IMG/VR virus record: IMGVR_UViG_3300028829_005954
Span: 1-39,877 of that record
Strand: one strand, 5' to 3'
From: a virus
Length of the DNA stretch: 39,877 nucleotides
The notes under the pieces: generated by a model
Databases searched by the model: none
What the model was told of the DNA's origin: nothing
Seen by the model: only the letters and a program-made list of their open reading frames with translations
Part shown: positions 16,513-24,911 of the stretch, piece by piece
How the letters are laid out: each line of letters begins with the position of its first letter
Position numbering within the stretch: position 1 is the stretch's first letter
Translations under genes and position numbers: made by a program

Positions 16513-16832
16513 TGAAAATTTTAACAAAACTTGTAGCTATATTGGCTGGAATTGCAGGAATAGTAGGTATGGTTTTAGGTTCACAAAAAAAATCTCAAGA
16601 AGTCAAAGAATTAAAAAAAGTTATAAAGAATTCTAAAAAAGAAGAGGCTAAAGTAGAAAAAGAGATAGTAAGTTTAGAACAGGATAAAGCTACTAATAAA
16701 AAAGAAATCACAAAGCTAAAGAGAAGATTAACCGTAGCTAAGAAAAAAACTGTTAAGATGGAAGAAGCCTATGAGGCGGATGATATAGAATCAGCAGAAG
16801 ATTTTTTAAAAAAGTTTTCCAAAAAGAAATGA
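16512..16832 (+). CDS. Small membrane-anchored coiled-coil protein (spanin-like topology)
   Basis: 106 residues. Residues 5-23 form one hydrophobic helix (LVAILAGIAGIVGMVLG), followed by a Lys/Glu-rich coiled coil to about residue 80 and an acidic/basic tail. One N-terminal membrane helix plus a long coiled coil is the topology of an inner-membrane spanin. The sequence is low-complexity, though, and no family is recognised. The ATG overlaps the preceding TAA, and its TGA overlaps the next ATG, so the three genes from 16048 to 17239 are translated together. Confidence 0.55.
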   Translation: MKILTKLVAILAGIAGIVGMVLGSQKKSQEVKELKKVIKNSKKEEAKVEKEIVSLEQDKATNKKEITKLKRRLTVAKKKTVKMEEAYEADDIESAEDFLKKFSKKK

Positions 16833-17239
16833 GAATGGATATGAAAATATTAAAGTATTTATTAATAACCGGTTTAGTATTGTCTGTGACAGATGGACAA
16901 ACGATCAAAAAAGATGGCAAGGAAGTAGCATCTTTTACACAGTCTGAAGCACTTGAAATGTTGAAAGCTCGTGATGCTCAATGGAAAGGTAAGTTAGCAA
17001 AAGCTGATTCGTTGATAGCATCTAAGAACGTTGTGATCAACGAGTGTGAGAGTCTAGTGGCAGAAATAGAAAAAAATGCTAACGTCGAGTTTGTTTTATC
17101 TGAGGCGAAAAGCAGACAAATAAAAATATTAAAAACACGAGATAAAGCCAATGAAGAGATGATAAAGGCTCTTCAACCTAAATGGTATGAAAATCAATAC
17201 TTATGGTTAGTAATAGGAGTTGTTCTAGGTAAAATCTAA
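16829..17239 (+). CDS. Small exported or membrane protein with N- and C-terminal hydrophobic segments
   Basis: 136 residues from the overlapping ATG (ATGA at 16829). An ATG at 16841 (MKILKYLL) would give a cleaner signal peptide. The N-terminus MKILKYLLITGLVLSVTDG looks like a signal sequence but lacks a lipobox cysteine. The middle is helical and charged. The C-terminus YLWLVIGVVLG is a second membrane segment. Together with the preceding coiled-coil membrane gene this could be a spanin-like lysis pair, or a one-piece envelope-spanning protein. No family is recognised, so this stays a topology argument. Confidence 0.5.
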   Translation: MRMDMKILKYLLITGLVLSVTDGQTIKKDGKEVASFTQSEALEMLKARDAQWKGKLAKADSLIASKNVVINECESLVAEIEKNANVEFVLSEAKSRQIKILKTRDKANEEMIKALQPKWYENQYLWLVIGVVLGKI

Positions 17240-18825
17240 TGAGCGACATCAAACAAGCCATCCGTAGAGAGTACCTCAAGTCATCAGATGACCCTATCCA
17301 CTTTTTACGTAAATATGCAACCATACAACATCCTCAGAAGGGTAAGATCAAATTTGACCTATATGATTTCCAAGAGAGATCACTTCAAGATCTAAGACAG
17401 CATGACTATAATATAGTTTTAAAATCTAGGCAGCTTGGAATCAGTACGTTATCTGCAGGTTATGCTCTATGGACGATGTTATTCTTTCAGGATAAAAATA
17501 TATTAGTAATTGCTAAGGATAAAGACGCTGCTAAGAATCTCGTTACTAAAGTGAGAGTGATGTATAAAAATTTACCCACTTGGTTAAAGACTACAGTGGA
17601 GGAAGACAATAAGTTGTCGTTTAGATTGGGTAATGGCTCACAGATAAAAGCTGTTGCTGCTACACCAGAAGCTGGTCGATCAGAAGCATTATCTCTGTTG
17701 ATACTTGATGAGGCAGCATTTATTGATACAATTGAGACTATATGGACAGCTGCACAACAGACGCTTGCTACGGGTGGAAGATGTATAGTTTTATCGACAC
17801 CAAACGGTGTTGGAAATTGGTTTCATAAAATGTGGGTTGATGCTATAGAAGGCACAAATGGATTTTCTTTTATAGAATTACCATGGCAAGTTCATCCCGA
17901 TCGAGACCAATCGTGGAGAGATGAGCAAGATAGAATTTTAGGTCCAACCAAGGCATCTCAAGAATGCGACGCCGACTTTTTAAGTTCAGGTAATTCAGTA
18001 GTAGATGCACAGATACTTCAATGGTATAAGGAAACAACTGTAGCTGAGCCAGTAGAACAGGGTGGTGTAGATAAAAACCTTTGGATATGGTCTTATCCAG
18101 ACTATACAAAGGAATATATAGTTGTTGCTGATGTAGCACGTGGAGATGGAACGGATTATTCAGCCACACAGGTGTTTGAAGTAGATACGATGGATCAAGT
18201 AGCTGAATATAAAGGTCAGCTAGGAACTACGGATTTTGGTAACTTTTTGATAGAACTTTCGACTAAATATAATGATGCGTTGCTCGTGATAGAGAATAAC
18301 AATGTGGGATGGGCAACAATACAAACTGTAATAGATCGGGGTTATAAAAACCTTTTCTATCAATCTAAAGATCTACAGTATATTAATGTTGAGCAACACA
18401 CTACTAACAGATATAGATCTGAAGATAAAAATCTCATACCTGGTTTTGGAACTTCTGCTAAGACTAGACCATTAGTAATAGCTAAGATGGAAGAATATAC
18501 AAGAGAAAAATTAGTAAAATTAAAATCAACACGTTTAGTAGAAGAACTTTTTGTATTTATATACAAGAACAACAAACCTCAAGCCATGCAGGGATATAAT
18601 GATGATTTAGTAATGTCGTATAGCATAGCATTGTGGATAAGGGATACAGCTCTTAGATTAAAGTCTGAAAAAGATGCTTTGCAAAAAGCTACAATGAATT
18701 CTATCTTAAATTCAAATCAAGGGCATGATGCTGGATTCAGTAATAGAACATCTCCTGCGGGAAAGGAAAATCCATGGGAGCAAAATATTAAGGGACAAAA
18801 AGAAAGTCTCGATTGGTTATTATAA
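17239..18825 (+). CDS. 17: Terminase large subunit (gp17-like packaging ATPase/nuclease)
   Basis: 528 residues. This motor pumps DNA into the prohead and cuts concatemers. The ATPase half shows a Walker-A variant, K62-S-R-Q-L-G-I-S-T, with the adenine-binding region FDLYDFQERSL upstream. Walker B is LSLLILDEAAF (D157, E158), and STPNG at 186-190 is the coupling motif. The RNase-H-like nuclease half begins near residue 295 with VVADVARGDGTDYSA (first acidic residue), then LLVIENNNVG and YNDDLVMSYS supply the other acidic residues. The length is close to T4 gp17 (610) minus N-terminal material. The lysine of the usual GK[ST] is displaced, as in other RQxGxST-type terminases. It starts at TAATG, overlapping the previous gene, and is followed 12 bases later by the portal gene. 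Confidence 0.95.
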   Translation: MSDIKQAIRREYLKSSDDPIHFLRKYATIQHPQKGKIKFDLYDFQERSLQDLRQHDYNIVLKSRQLGISTLSAGYALWTMLFFQDKNILVIAKDKDAAKNLVTKVRVMYKNLPTWLKTTVEEDNKLSFRLGNGSQIKAVAATPEAGRSEALSLLILDEAAFIDTIETIWTAAQQTLATGGRCIVLSTPNGVGNWFHKMWVDAIEGTNGFSFIELPWQVHPDRDQSWRDEQDRILGPTKASQECDADFLSSGNSVVDAQILQWYKETTVAEPVEQGGVDKNLWIWSYPDYTKEYIVVADVARGDGTDYSATQVFEVDTMDQVAEYKGQLGTTDFGNFLIELSTKYNDALLVIENNNVGWATIQTVIDRGYKNLFYQSKDLQYINVEQHTTNRYRSEDKNLIPGFGTSAKTRPLVIAKMEEYTREKLVKLKSTRLVEELFVFIYKNNKPQAMQGYNDDLVMSYSIALWIRDTALRLKSEKDALQKATMNSILNSNQGHDAGFSNRTSPAGKENPWEQNIKGQKESLDWLL

Positions 18826-18837
18826 ATAGGATATTAA

Positions 18838-20646
18838 ATGGCACAAGAAAAAGAAAACATTTTACAACGACTAGGAAATTTACTACAAAGTAATATAGTT
18901 ATACGAAAAACTGGTGATAATCGACTAGTTGTAAAAGATTTAGACTTTAATCAAAGTGGATTACTTAGCAATTTTGTAGATCGATACAGCAAGATCATGG
19001 GGGGCAGTGGTTTTGGTTCACAATATTCTGCAATGCAAAATAGCAGGAATGCATATGAAGTAGCCCGGACAGAATTATTTAGAGAATATGAGCTCATGGA
19101 CTCCGATCCTATAATCAGTAGTGCTTTGGATATTTACTGCGACGAATCTACAATTGATAATATTAGTGGTGAGATACTAACCATCCAAACAGACAATGGT
19201 AAACTCCATTCAGTACTTCATAATTTATTCTATGATATATTGAACATAGAGTTTAATTTATGGTCGTGGATGAGAAATTTAGTAAAGTATGGAGATTTTT
19301 TCCTATTAATGGATATAATGGACAAGTATGGTGTAGTGAATGTTAAGCCATTATCACCTTATGAAGTCAGAAGGTTGGAAGATCACGATCCAGAGAGTCC
19401 TAAAAAAATTAACTTTGAAATAACTGGAGATGAATCTTCTAGAAGACCTAATTCAGCTAAACCTAAAATGTATGAGAATTATGAAATAGCTCATTTTAGA
19501 TTGCTCAGTGATAGTAATTTTTTACCATATGGTAAATCTATGTTGGAGGGAGGTAGAAGAGTTTGGAAACAATTGTCTCTTATGGAAGATGCCATGTTAA
19601 TTCATAGGATTATGAGAGCTCCTGAAAAGAGGGTATTCAAGTTAGATATTGGTAATATACCACCTAATGAAGTTGATAATTTTATGCAAAAGATTATTAA
19701 CAAAATGAAAAAAATACCCGTTATAGATCAAAATACAGGTGAATATAATTTAAGATATAACATGGAGTCCGTAACTGAAGATTACTTTTTGCCAGTTAGA
19801 GGAGGAGACTCAGGTACGGAAATTGAAACTCTACCAGGTTTATCTAATGATGCAGCTATAGATGATATAGAATATTTAAAAAATAAATTAATGGCATCAT
19901 TGAAAGTTCCAAAGGCTTTTCTTGGTTATGATGAGAGTATAGGCAGTAAGGCTACTCTGGCAGCTGAAGATGTTAGATTTGCACGTACTATAGAGAGGTT
20001 ACAAAAGATAGTAGTCTCTGAACTTTCCAAGATTGCAATAGTGCATCTGTATGCTCAGGGCTTTGAAGATGCTGAATTACTAGACTTTAATCTTGAACTA
20101 CAAAACCCTTCTATGATTCATGAACAAGAAAAGTTAGAATTAATGGAAAGACAAATACAGATAGCTCAGGCAGCAATGGACAATAAACTATTTAGTCGTG
20201 ATTGGGTTTATGATAATATATTTGATATGAATCAACAAGACAAATCTGATATTTTTGAAGGCGTCATAAACGATCAAAAACAAGCATTTAGAATGGATCA
20301 AATAGAAGCTGAGGGTAATGATCCTGCAGAAACTGGAGCTGCTGCTGACGATATAGAAGAAGAAACCGGAGACTGGGGCGGATCTGAAAAAGGTCCTGGA
20401 TACGATAGCGGTGACAATAGGGGTAGATCATCAGCACAAGATCTCAAGGATGCAACCAAGTATGAACGACAAAGTATGGGAGCTAGAGAGTTCAAAGGGG
20501 GCTCGCCTCTTGCTATGAGCAAAGGTGCTACAGCAGTTAAGTCTGAAGGCTTACTGCAACAGTTGAAGGAAAAGTTTAAAACATCAACTAGCTCACAGGG
20601 TTTGCTGAACGAACAAATTCTTTTAGAGGATGAAAACGATGTTTGA
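18838..20646 (+). CDS. 20: Portal protein (gp20-like)
   Basis: 602 residues. The portal is the dodecameric ring at the head vertex through which DNA passes. It is recognised from T4-like portal features: SMQNSR-type N-terminal region (AMQNSRNAYEVARTELFREYELMDSDP), SSALDIYCDEST, FLPYGKSMLEGGRRVWKQL, the APEKRVFKLDIGNIPP strand, and LMASLKVPKAFLGYDE with the NPS-containing C-terminal part. Its length is near T4 gp20 (524) with an extra acidic/Gly-rich tail from about residue 495 (NDPAETGAAADDIEEETGDWGG region). The extreme C-terminus LLNEQILLEDENDV contains LxE sites that a prohead protease could use. Its position directly after gp17 supports the call. Confidence 0.95.
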   Translation: MAQEKENILQRLGNLLQSNIVIRKTGDNRLVVKDLDFNQSGLLSNFVDRYSKIMGGSGFGSQYSAMQNSRNAYEVARTELFREYELMDSDPIISSALDIYCDESTIDNISGEILTIQTDNGKLHSVLHNLFYDILNIEFNLWSWMRNLVKYGDFFLLMDIMDKYGVVNVKPLSPYEVRRLEDHDPESPKKINFEITGDESSRRPNSAKPKMYENYEIAHFRLLSDSNFLPYGKSMLEGGRRVWKQLSLMEDAMLIHRIMRAPEKRVFKLDIGNIPPNEVDNFMQKIINKMKKIPVIDQNTGEYNLRYNMESVTEDYFLPVRGGDSGTEIETLPGLSNDAAIDDIEYLKNKLMASLKVPKAFLGYDESIGSKATLAAEDVRFARTIERLQKIVVSELSKIAIVHLYAQGFEDAELLDFNLELQNPSMIHEQEKLELMERQIQIAQAAMDNKLFSRDWVYDNIFDMNQQDKSDIFEGVINDQKQAFRMDQIEAEGNDPAETGAAADDIEEETGDWGGSEKGPGYDSGDNRGRSSAQDLKDATKYERQSMGAREFKGGSPLAMSKGATAVKSEGLLQQLKEKFKTSTSSQGLLNEQILLEDENDV

Positions 20647-20651
20647 TTACT

Positions 20652-20667
20652 ACTTATATATGAAATA
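20652..20667 (+). promoter_or_regulatory. Promoter-like motif TATATATGAAATA
   Basis: The gap after the portal gene holds ACTTATATATGAAATA. The 13-mer TATATATGAAATA at 20655-20667 is repeated exactly at 33897-33909, also in a short intergenic gap about 15-30 bases before a start codon. A late promoter is the simplest explanation. Confidence 0.4.
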
Positions 20668-20696
20668 CTGTATACACAGCAACTGGGGACTTATAC

Positions 20697-21578
20697 ATGA
20701 AATCTAAAAAAGTCAAGCACAACAAGCTAAAAAACACAGGATTACTCTTTGAGTTCCTGGTCAGACAAATTACAGCGGATGTGCTCAACAAGACTTCCAA
20801 GAGTCCGGCTTTATCTATTACCAAGAACTATTTTAACGCTAAGACTGAAGTTAGTAAAGAACGAACACTATACAACATGATAGTTAATCAAAAATACAAA
20901 ACGGATAAGCAGGCTCAATTTTTTATTAATGAAGTAAACACTTCATTTAAACAACTTAATCGAAGTAAACTCCGAAAGGAAAAGTATCAATTAGTTAAAG
21001 ATATACAGAAGAATTACAATTTACAAGAGTTCTTGTCTTCAGGTATACCTAACTATAAAAGTTACGCATCAGCTTATAAATTATTTGAATATGGTGATAA
21101 GTTGAATCCTGAAGAAAAAACAGAAACTCATTTCAATTTAGTTGAAAATATAACATCAGCTCCTGAAGTAAATTTAAACGACTCGGTTGGTAAAAAGCTA
21201 CAATCTAGCGACGAGCTCAGAGTATTGACGTATAAGATATTGTTAGAAAGATTCAATGCTAAGTATCAATATCTTAATGGCAAACAAAAGCACCTACTCA
21301 AAGAATACATTAATAACGTATCAAATACAAATTCACTAAAGGAATTTATAAACAGTTGTGTTAGCAATTTGAAAAAATCATTAAACGAACATATTTCAAA
21401 GGTAGATCACAAAATAACAAAAATTAAGCTACGAGAAGCTGTAAATAGTATAGATAAATTTTGTGGACCAAATGAGGGTAAGTTGGTTGCGGATAGTTCT
21501 GTTTTACAAGTAATGCGATATTATGAATTAGAAAAGGAACTCATACGACGTGACAGAGGCGCAAAAAGAAAAAGTTAA
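20697..21578 (+). CDS. Basic prohead-region protein of unknown function
   Basis: 293 residues, strongly Lys-rich (MKSKKVKHNKLKNTG start) and mostly alpha-helical, with coiled-coil-like stretches and no membrane segment. The early segment GLLFEFLVRQITADVLN and the later DELRVLTYKILLERFNAKY look like conserved helices. It lies between portal and protease, where T4 carries prohead core genes 67 and 68. It is much larger than those and I see no direct similarity. A role as an internal core or head-assembly protein is inferred from position only. The ribosome site is weak (GGGGAC at 20684-20689). The end overlaps the next gene by 29 bases. Confidence 0.6.
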   Translation: MKSKKVKHNKLKNTGLLFEFLVRQITADVLNKTSKSPALSITKNYFNAKTEVSKERTLYNMIVNQKYKTDKQAQFFINEVNTSFKQLNRSKLRKEKYQLVKDIQKNYNLQEFLSSGIPNYKSYASAYKLFEYGDKLNPEEKTETHFNLVENITSAPEVNLNDSVGKKLQSSDELRVLTYKILLERFNAKYQYLNGKQKHLLKEYINNVSNTNSLKEFINSCVSNLKKSLNEHISKVDHKITKIKLREAVNSIDKFCGPNEGKLVADSSVLQVMRYYELEKELIRRDRGAKRKS

Positions 21579-21843
21579 AGACCTCATACGAGGCTATCTA
21601 CAACCTGATTTGGAGGAGATATCAACTACTGCGGATGTTCCTGGCTACAGCACACCGTATGCTTTTAGTAAAAGTAAGTCGGATAAAAAGAAAAGATTAA
21701 AGCCATATCTAAAGGCTACGGGATACAAATTAGCTGAAGATTTGGATAACCAAGATTTAAAACAGGTGCGAGACATGATCCGAAAGGAAGTAGCATCAAT
21801 ACTTAGAGACATATGGATTAAACGTGCCATATGGGCTAAATAG
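21550..21843 (+). CDS. Small prohead-region protein, unknown function
   Basis: 97 residues from a GTG at 21550 (MTEAQKEKVKDLIRGYLQ), inside the end of the previous gene. The N- and C-terminal thirds are predicted helices (KQVRDMIRKEVASILRDIWIKRAIW at the end). The middle is a polar stretch, PGYSTPYAFSKSKSDKKKRLKPYL. The segment IRKEVASILRDIW resembles the charged amphipathic peptides found in several neighbouring proteins. No family is recognised. It could be a small core protein by position (T4 gp67/gp68 slot), but this is only context. Confidence 0.55.
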   Translation: MTEAQKEKVKDLIRGYLQPDLEEISTTADVPGYSTPYAFSKSKSDKKKRLKPYLKATGYKLAEDLDNQDLKQVRDMIRKEVASILRDIWIKRAIWAK

Positions 21844-21852
21844 GAGAATAGA

Positions 21853-22221
21853 ATGGCAAGATATGGAGTAGGAGGCGAAAGCGTAGATGATCCAAGAAAA
21901 TCATATCCAAAACCCATACCAGTAAAATCATTTGGTCAGGCCAAGGCTGTACCAGTAACCAAAATAGCTCATAGAGCATCTCATGTAATAGTTAATACTA
22001 GTGGTTCATTTAACTTTTTATACGAGACTACATGTTCTGAAGGTTCGTTAAGTGGAGGAGTAGAGGGTGGTGGAGAAACTTACGTGCCGGCAATAACAGT
22101 ACATGGAGATGCGGAACCAATTAGATTAGATATTAATCCAGTAGCTTGGAGTGGTAGTCGTCGTGATGGGGACCTTGATGACGCTAATGCAGTTACTTTT
22201 GTTTATAGAGGAGGCTTATAA
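21853..22221 (+). CDS. Small beta-rich protein, unknown function
   Basis: 122 residues with a clear AGGAG ribosome site at 21842-21846. The N-terminal 35 residues are polar and Pro-rich (MARYGVGGESVDDPRKSYPKP). The remainder looks beta-rich with Gly-rich turns (VIVNTSGSFNFLYETT, SLSGGVEGGGETYVP, ITVHGDAEPIRLDINPVAW). It has no signal peptide or membrane helix. It ends at the TAA overlapping the gp21 ATG (TAATG). A small virion or head protein is plausible from composition and position. I do not recognise the family. Confidence 0.55.
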   Translation: MARYGVGGESVDDPRKSYPKPIPVKSFGQAKAVPVTKIAHRASHVIVNTSGSFNFLYETTCSEGSLSGGVEGGGETYVPAITVHGDAEPIRLDINPVAWSGSRRDGDLDDANAVTFVYRGGL

Positions 22222-22823
22222 TGAACAAACAATTATTAGTAGATGTGATTAATTTTGATGTATCTCCTACAGCTATAAACGAATCCATTAACAAGAACAA
22301 TGGAAAATTAATCGTACAAGGTATTTTACAACGTGCAGGAGCTAAAAATCAAAACGGTAGAATCTACCCTAGAGATATTTTAATGAGAGAGGCAGAGCAG
22401 TATTCAAGTACTCAAATCAAAGAACGAAGAGCCCTTGGTGAATTAGATCATCCGGATAGCTCGGTGGTCAATTTACAAAACGCATCCCATAACATAACAG
22501 AAATGCATTGGAATGGTGATGATCTATTAGGCACGGTTGAGGTCTTGAGCACACCAAGTGGTAACATTTTGAAAGAATTATTCAAGTCAGGAATCAAGTT
22601 GGGTATATCAAGTAGAGGTCTTGGATCTGTACAAGAAATGCATGAGGATAATGCTGTGGAAGTACAAGATGATTTTGAATTGATAGCGTTTGATTTTGTA
22701 TCTAATCCGTCTACTCATGGAGCTTTTATGTTTCCTATGAATGAAGGCGTTGATAAAACAAAAACAACAAACAAGTGGAACAAGGTTGAAACAATCATTA
22801 ATGATATTATGAGAGGAGTTTAG
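22221..22823 (+). CDS. 21: Prohead core serine protease (gp21-like)
   Basis: 200 residues. This protease degrades the scaffold and trims capsid proteins during head maturation. Family motifs are clear: QRAGAKNQNGRIYPRDIL, GELDHP with H77 as the probable catalytic histidine, GISSRG (130-132) with the nucleophile serine, and LIAFDFVSNPST, the conserved C-terminal strand. Length matches T4 gp21 (212). GAGGAGG at 22208-22214 is a strong ribosome site. The C-terminal stretch FPMNEGVD (E175-G176) looks like a self-cleavage site, and the same NEGVD string occurs in a linker of the 1030-residue enzyme at 12921. Confidence 0.93.
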   Translation: MNKQLLVDVINFDVSPTAINESINKNNGKLIVQGILQRAGAKNQNGRIYPRDILMREAEQYSSTQIKERRALGELDHPDSSVVNLQNASHNITEMHWNGDDLLGTVEVLSTPSGNILKELFKSGIKLGISSRGLGSVQEMHEDNAVEVQDDFELIAFDFVSNPSTHGAFMFPMNEGVDKTKTTNKWNKVETIINDIMRGV

Positions 22824-22999
22824 TGTCCAGCTCTTACAAACGTATCATGTTAGGTAGTAGTCCCAATAAAAAAGTTGTAAAGAAGGTTAGAGTCGTAGAA
22901 GTTAAGCCTTCTCAGTTAGATAGATTAAAAGAAGAATTACGGACAATGGATTCGGTAAAATTATCAACCACTTTACAAAAGGATTATAATGCCCGCTAA
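22823..22999 (+). CDS. 58-residue basic protein, unknown function
   Basis: A short frame starts at the GTG overlapping the gp21 stop (TAGTG) behind a strong GAGAGGAG ribosome site at 22811-22818. It reads MSSSYKRIMLGSSPNKKVVK, then KVRVVEVKPSQLDRLKEELR, and ends KLSTTLQKDYNAR. Its last 11 bases overlap the next gene. The ribosome site, the overlaps on both sides and the coherent Lys/Val-rich then helical sequence argue that it is real despite its size. No homology recognised; possibly a small core component. Confidence 0.6.
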   Translation: MSSSYKRIMLGSSPNKKVVKKVRVVEVKPSQLDRLKEELRTMDSVKLSTTLQKDYNAR

Positions 23000-24101
23000 G
23001 TCTAAGGCTCAACAACGTTTTATGGGTATGGTGCACTCTTACAATAAAGGTGACATGAAGGATGCTCCCAATTCCGTTAAAAAGGTTGCCAAGAGCATGA
23101 CTAAAAAGTCAGCAAAAGATTTTGCTTCCACCAAACACAAAGGGAAGCCAGAGCACGTCAAGGAGAATGTAACAGTGAAAATTACACGTAGCGAGATTAA
23201 AGAAATGGTCAGAGAAGTCATGTCTAAGTCTGATATGAAGAAGGAAGCTGAAAAGCTTGAAAAGTTAGCTAAAGAGAGACAAATGGCTATGTTGACTAAG
23301 AAGGATAAAGAGACCTTGAGGAAGATAGCAGATCTAATGCGCCGACAAGTTAAGAAAGAATCTGTAAATGAAGAAATACTAAAAGAGGACATACCAGAAT
23401 TAAAGAAAATAGTTAAAGAACTTGAGGGTGCCTCCAAGATGCATGCGGGTCAAGCAAAAAGAATTCAAGCTCATTTAGATAGCATGAATGTTGAAGAAGA
23501 ATCTTTAGACGAAATTGGTGGAACGGTAAAACATTTTTACAAAAAACCTAGTGGAATGAAAATGTATTCTAAAGCAGATGCTTTAAAAAAAGTAAATTCT
23601 ATGAAAAAAACAGCCGGCGCCAAGATTTATAAAGTTGAAAAAGTAAAGGCTAAGCTATATGGTAAGCCAGCTACAGTGTATAACTTATATACTAAGAATA
23701 AAAATCATTCAAACAATCAAAATCCTTATGGATTACCTATGATGAAAGGTGTTTATATAGTACCAGTTCAAGAAGCATTAAACGTAATGCCAGGACGTTC
23801 GGGAATAAATGCAGACGAACACGAAATAAAAGATTTTTTGCTCAAGGCCATGAAAATGTCGGGAATTAAAGTACTCAAGTACAAGCCAATGAAAAAAGGA
23901 CTCATAGGTAACGATGTATGGGGTGGATTCTATACGGTTAAATCTTCCAATAAAAGTGATGTATTACCTTTGTATATACAACGTAGTGGTAAGATAAATT
24001 TGGGTGTAGCATCAAAAGAATTTATTATTGGTAAGATCGGGGATCTATCAAAAGTAGTCAAGAATTTAAAAGATTTTAAAAAAACAGACCTAGATCTGTA
24101 A
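22989..24101 (+). CDS. DUF3008-type N-terminus fused to a multi-segment prohead-region protein
   Basis: 370 residues. Residues 1-60 (MPAKSKAQQRFMGMVHSYNK...) match the DUF3008 look, normally a stand-alone protein of this size. Residues 63-77 (KITRSEIKEMVREVM) match the N-terminus of the protein at 25258 (KITRTELKELVKEVM). A GTG at 23175 with AGGAG at 23161-23165 sits exactly there, so a second shorter product starting at residue 63 is possible. The middle is Lys/Glu-rich helix. Residues about 170-235 and 265-370 look like two mixed alpha/beta segments, separated by QEALNVMPGRSG. Functions are unknown. The context (between gp21 and gp22) suggests an internal head protein. The gene could be a fusion of formerly separate small genes. 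Confidence 0.65.
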   Translation: MPAKSKAQQRFMGMVHSYNKGDMKDAPNSVKKVAKSMTKKSAKDFASTKHKGKPEHVKENVTVKITRSEIKEMVREVMSKSDMKKEAEKLEKLAKERQMAMLTKKDKETLRKIADLMRRQVKKESVNEEILKEDIPELKKIVKELEGASKMHAGQAKRIQAHLDSMNVEEESLDEIGGTVKHFYKKPSGMKMYSKADALKKVNSMKKTAGAKIYKVEKVKAKLYGKPATVYNLYTKNKNHSNNQNPYGLPMMKGVYIVPVQEALNVMPGRSGINADEHEIKDFLLKAMKMSGIKVLKYKPMKKGLIGNDVWGGFYTVKSSNKSDVLPLYIQRSGKINLGVASKEFIIGKIGDLSKVVKNLKDFKKTDLDL

Positions 24102-24120
24102 ATAACATCAGGAGAGTATT

Positions 24121-24609
24121 ATGAAAAAGTTAAAAACCCTATTGTCTGAGGTTTTTGAAGAAAATCAGGAACGGATTGACGGTAGAGCTGTTAGCAAACA
24201 AGTCTCGGAGTATGGTCTTGTTGGTAAGAAACTATACGGTGAGCATAATATTATGGAGATAGCGGAGCAATTGGTCAAGATGGCAGAATCTGCACAACAA
24301 CACATAGTAACGGAAACTGATGATTGGTTTGATAAGGTTAGTGTGAACCGTAACATGAAATCTATGACCGGGATGGTAAAGGAATTCAAGTCCACGGCAA
24401 AAGATCATAAAGCACTATCTGAAAGATTAGTGGCTCTATATGAGGATATGGGTGGAATACTGAACAGATATTACGACATTAGAGAAGAAATGGATCCAGT
24501 AGGTAAGGAAGATGGCGACATCGACAATGACGGAGACACAGACTCATCCGATGAATATCTAAAGAACCGTAGAGATACAATTTCTAAAGCAATAGATAAG
24601 GCAAAGTGA
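24121..24609 (+). CDS. Helical protein with DxDxDG calcium-type loop, candidate internal head protein
   Basis: 162 residues after an AGGAGAG ribosome site. The start [16 protein letters not shown] is a charged amphipathic helix like those of neighbouring proteins. The body is helical ([38 protein letters not shown]). Near the C-terminus D133-G-D... provides DIDNDGDTD, an EF-hand or dockerin-like calcium loop (D133, D135, D137, G138), followed by [11 protein letters not shown]. No family is recognised. The TGA overlaps the next GTG. A packaged or scaffold-associated role is inferred from the N-terminal motif and position. Confidence 0.6.
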   Translation: MKKLKTLLSEVFEENQERIDGRAVSKQVSEYGLVGKKLYGEHNIMEIAEQLVKMAESAQQHIVTETDDWFDKVSVNRNMKSMTGMVKEFKSTAKDHKALSERLVALYEDMGGILNRYYDIREEMDPVGKEDGDIDNDGDTDSSDEYLKNRRDTISKAIDKAK

Positions 24610-24911
24610 TTGGAGTATTAGCTTGGATACTTATTATCATATCAGCAACAATCTGGCAGATAGTAGCTGCAATATGGGTACTGAGTTACATAGTTCCTCG
24701 AAAAAGATTATCTCAAGCCACTCAGGTCATTCACGCCAGTACTCAAACACATCAAGAAACTTCACATAAGCCAGTGGGTGTAGTGGAGACTCACAGTAAG
24801 AGTGCAGTAATGGTGGGCAAGCCGGATAGTATTAACGTCAAGATGGATAGTGTAGAAAAAAAATCAGTTGTAACACAAAAAGACAAGCTAAAACAACTCA
24901 GGAATAAATAA
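24606..24911 (+). CDS. Small single-pass membrane protein
   Basis: 101 residues from a GTG overlapping the previous stop. Residues 2-30 form one strongly hydrophobic helix ([20 protein letters not shown]). A basic stop (PRKR) follows, then a polar tail rich in Ser, Thr, His and Lys. Expected topology is N-terminus out or unresolved, with the tail in the cytoplasm by the positive-inside rule. No family is recognised. A membrane protein in the middle of the prohead cassette could tether proheads to the membrane, as T4 gp40 and gp31-linked initiation do, but nothing in the sequence shows this. Confidence 0.55.
   Translation: MIGVLAWILIIISATIWQIVAAIWVLSYIVPRKRLSQATQVIHASTQTHQETSHKPVGVVETHSKSAVMVGKPDSINVKMDSVEKKSVVTQKDKLKQLRNK

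Noticed and set aside
17422-17448. Terminase Walker A lacks the usual GK[ST] lysine
   Set aside because: RQxGxST variants with a displaced basic residue are known in large terminases and the rest of the ATPase is intact, so I do not call it defective.
18821-18828. Perfect T4 late promoter core TATAAATA
   Set aside because: It overlaps the terminase stop codon and lies only 9 bases before the portal ATG, leaving almost no leader; probably coincidental, though not excluded.
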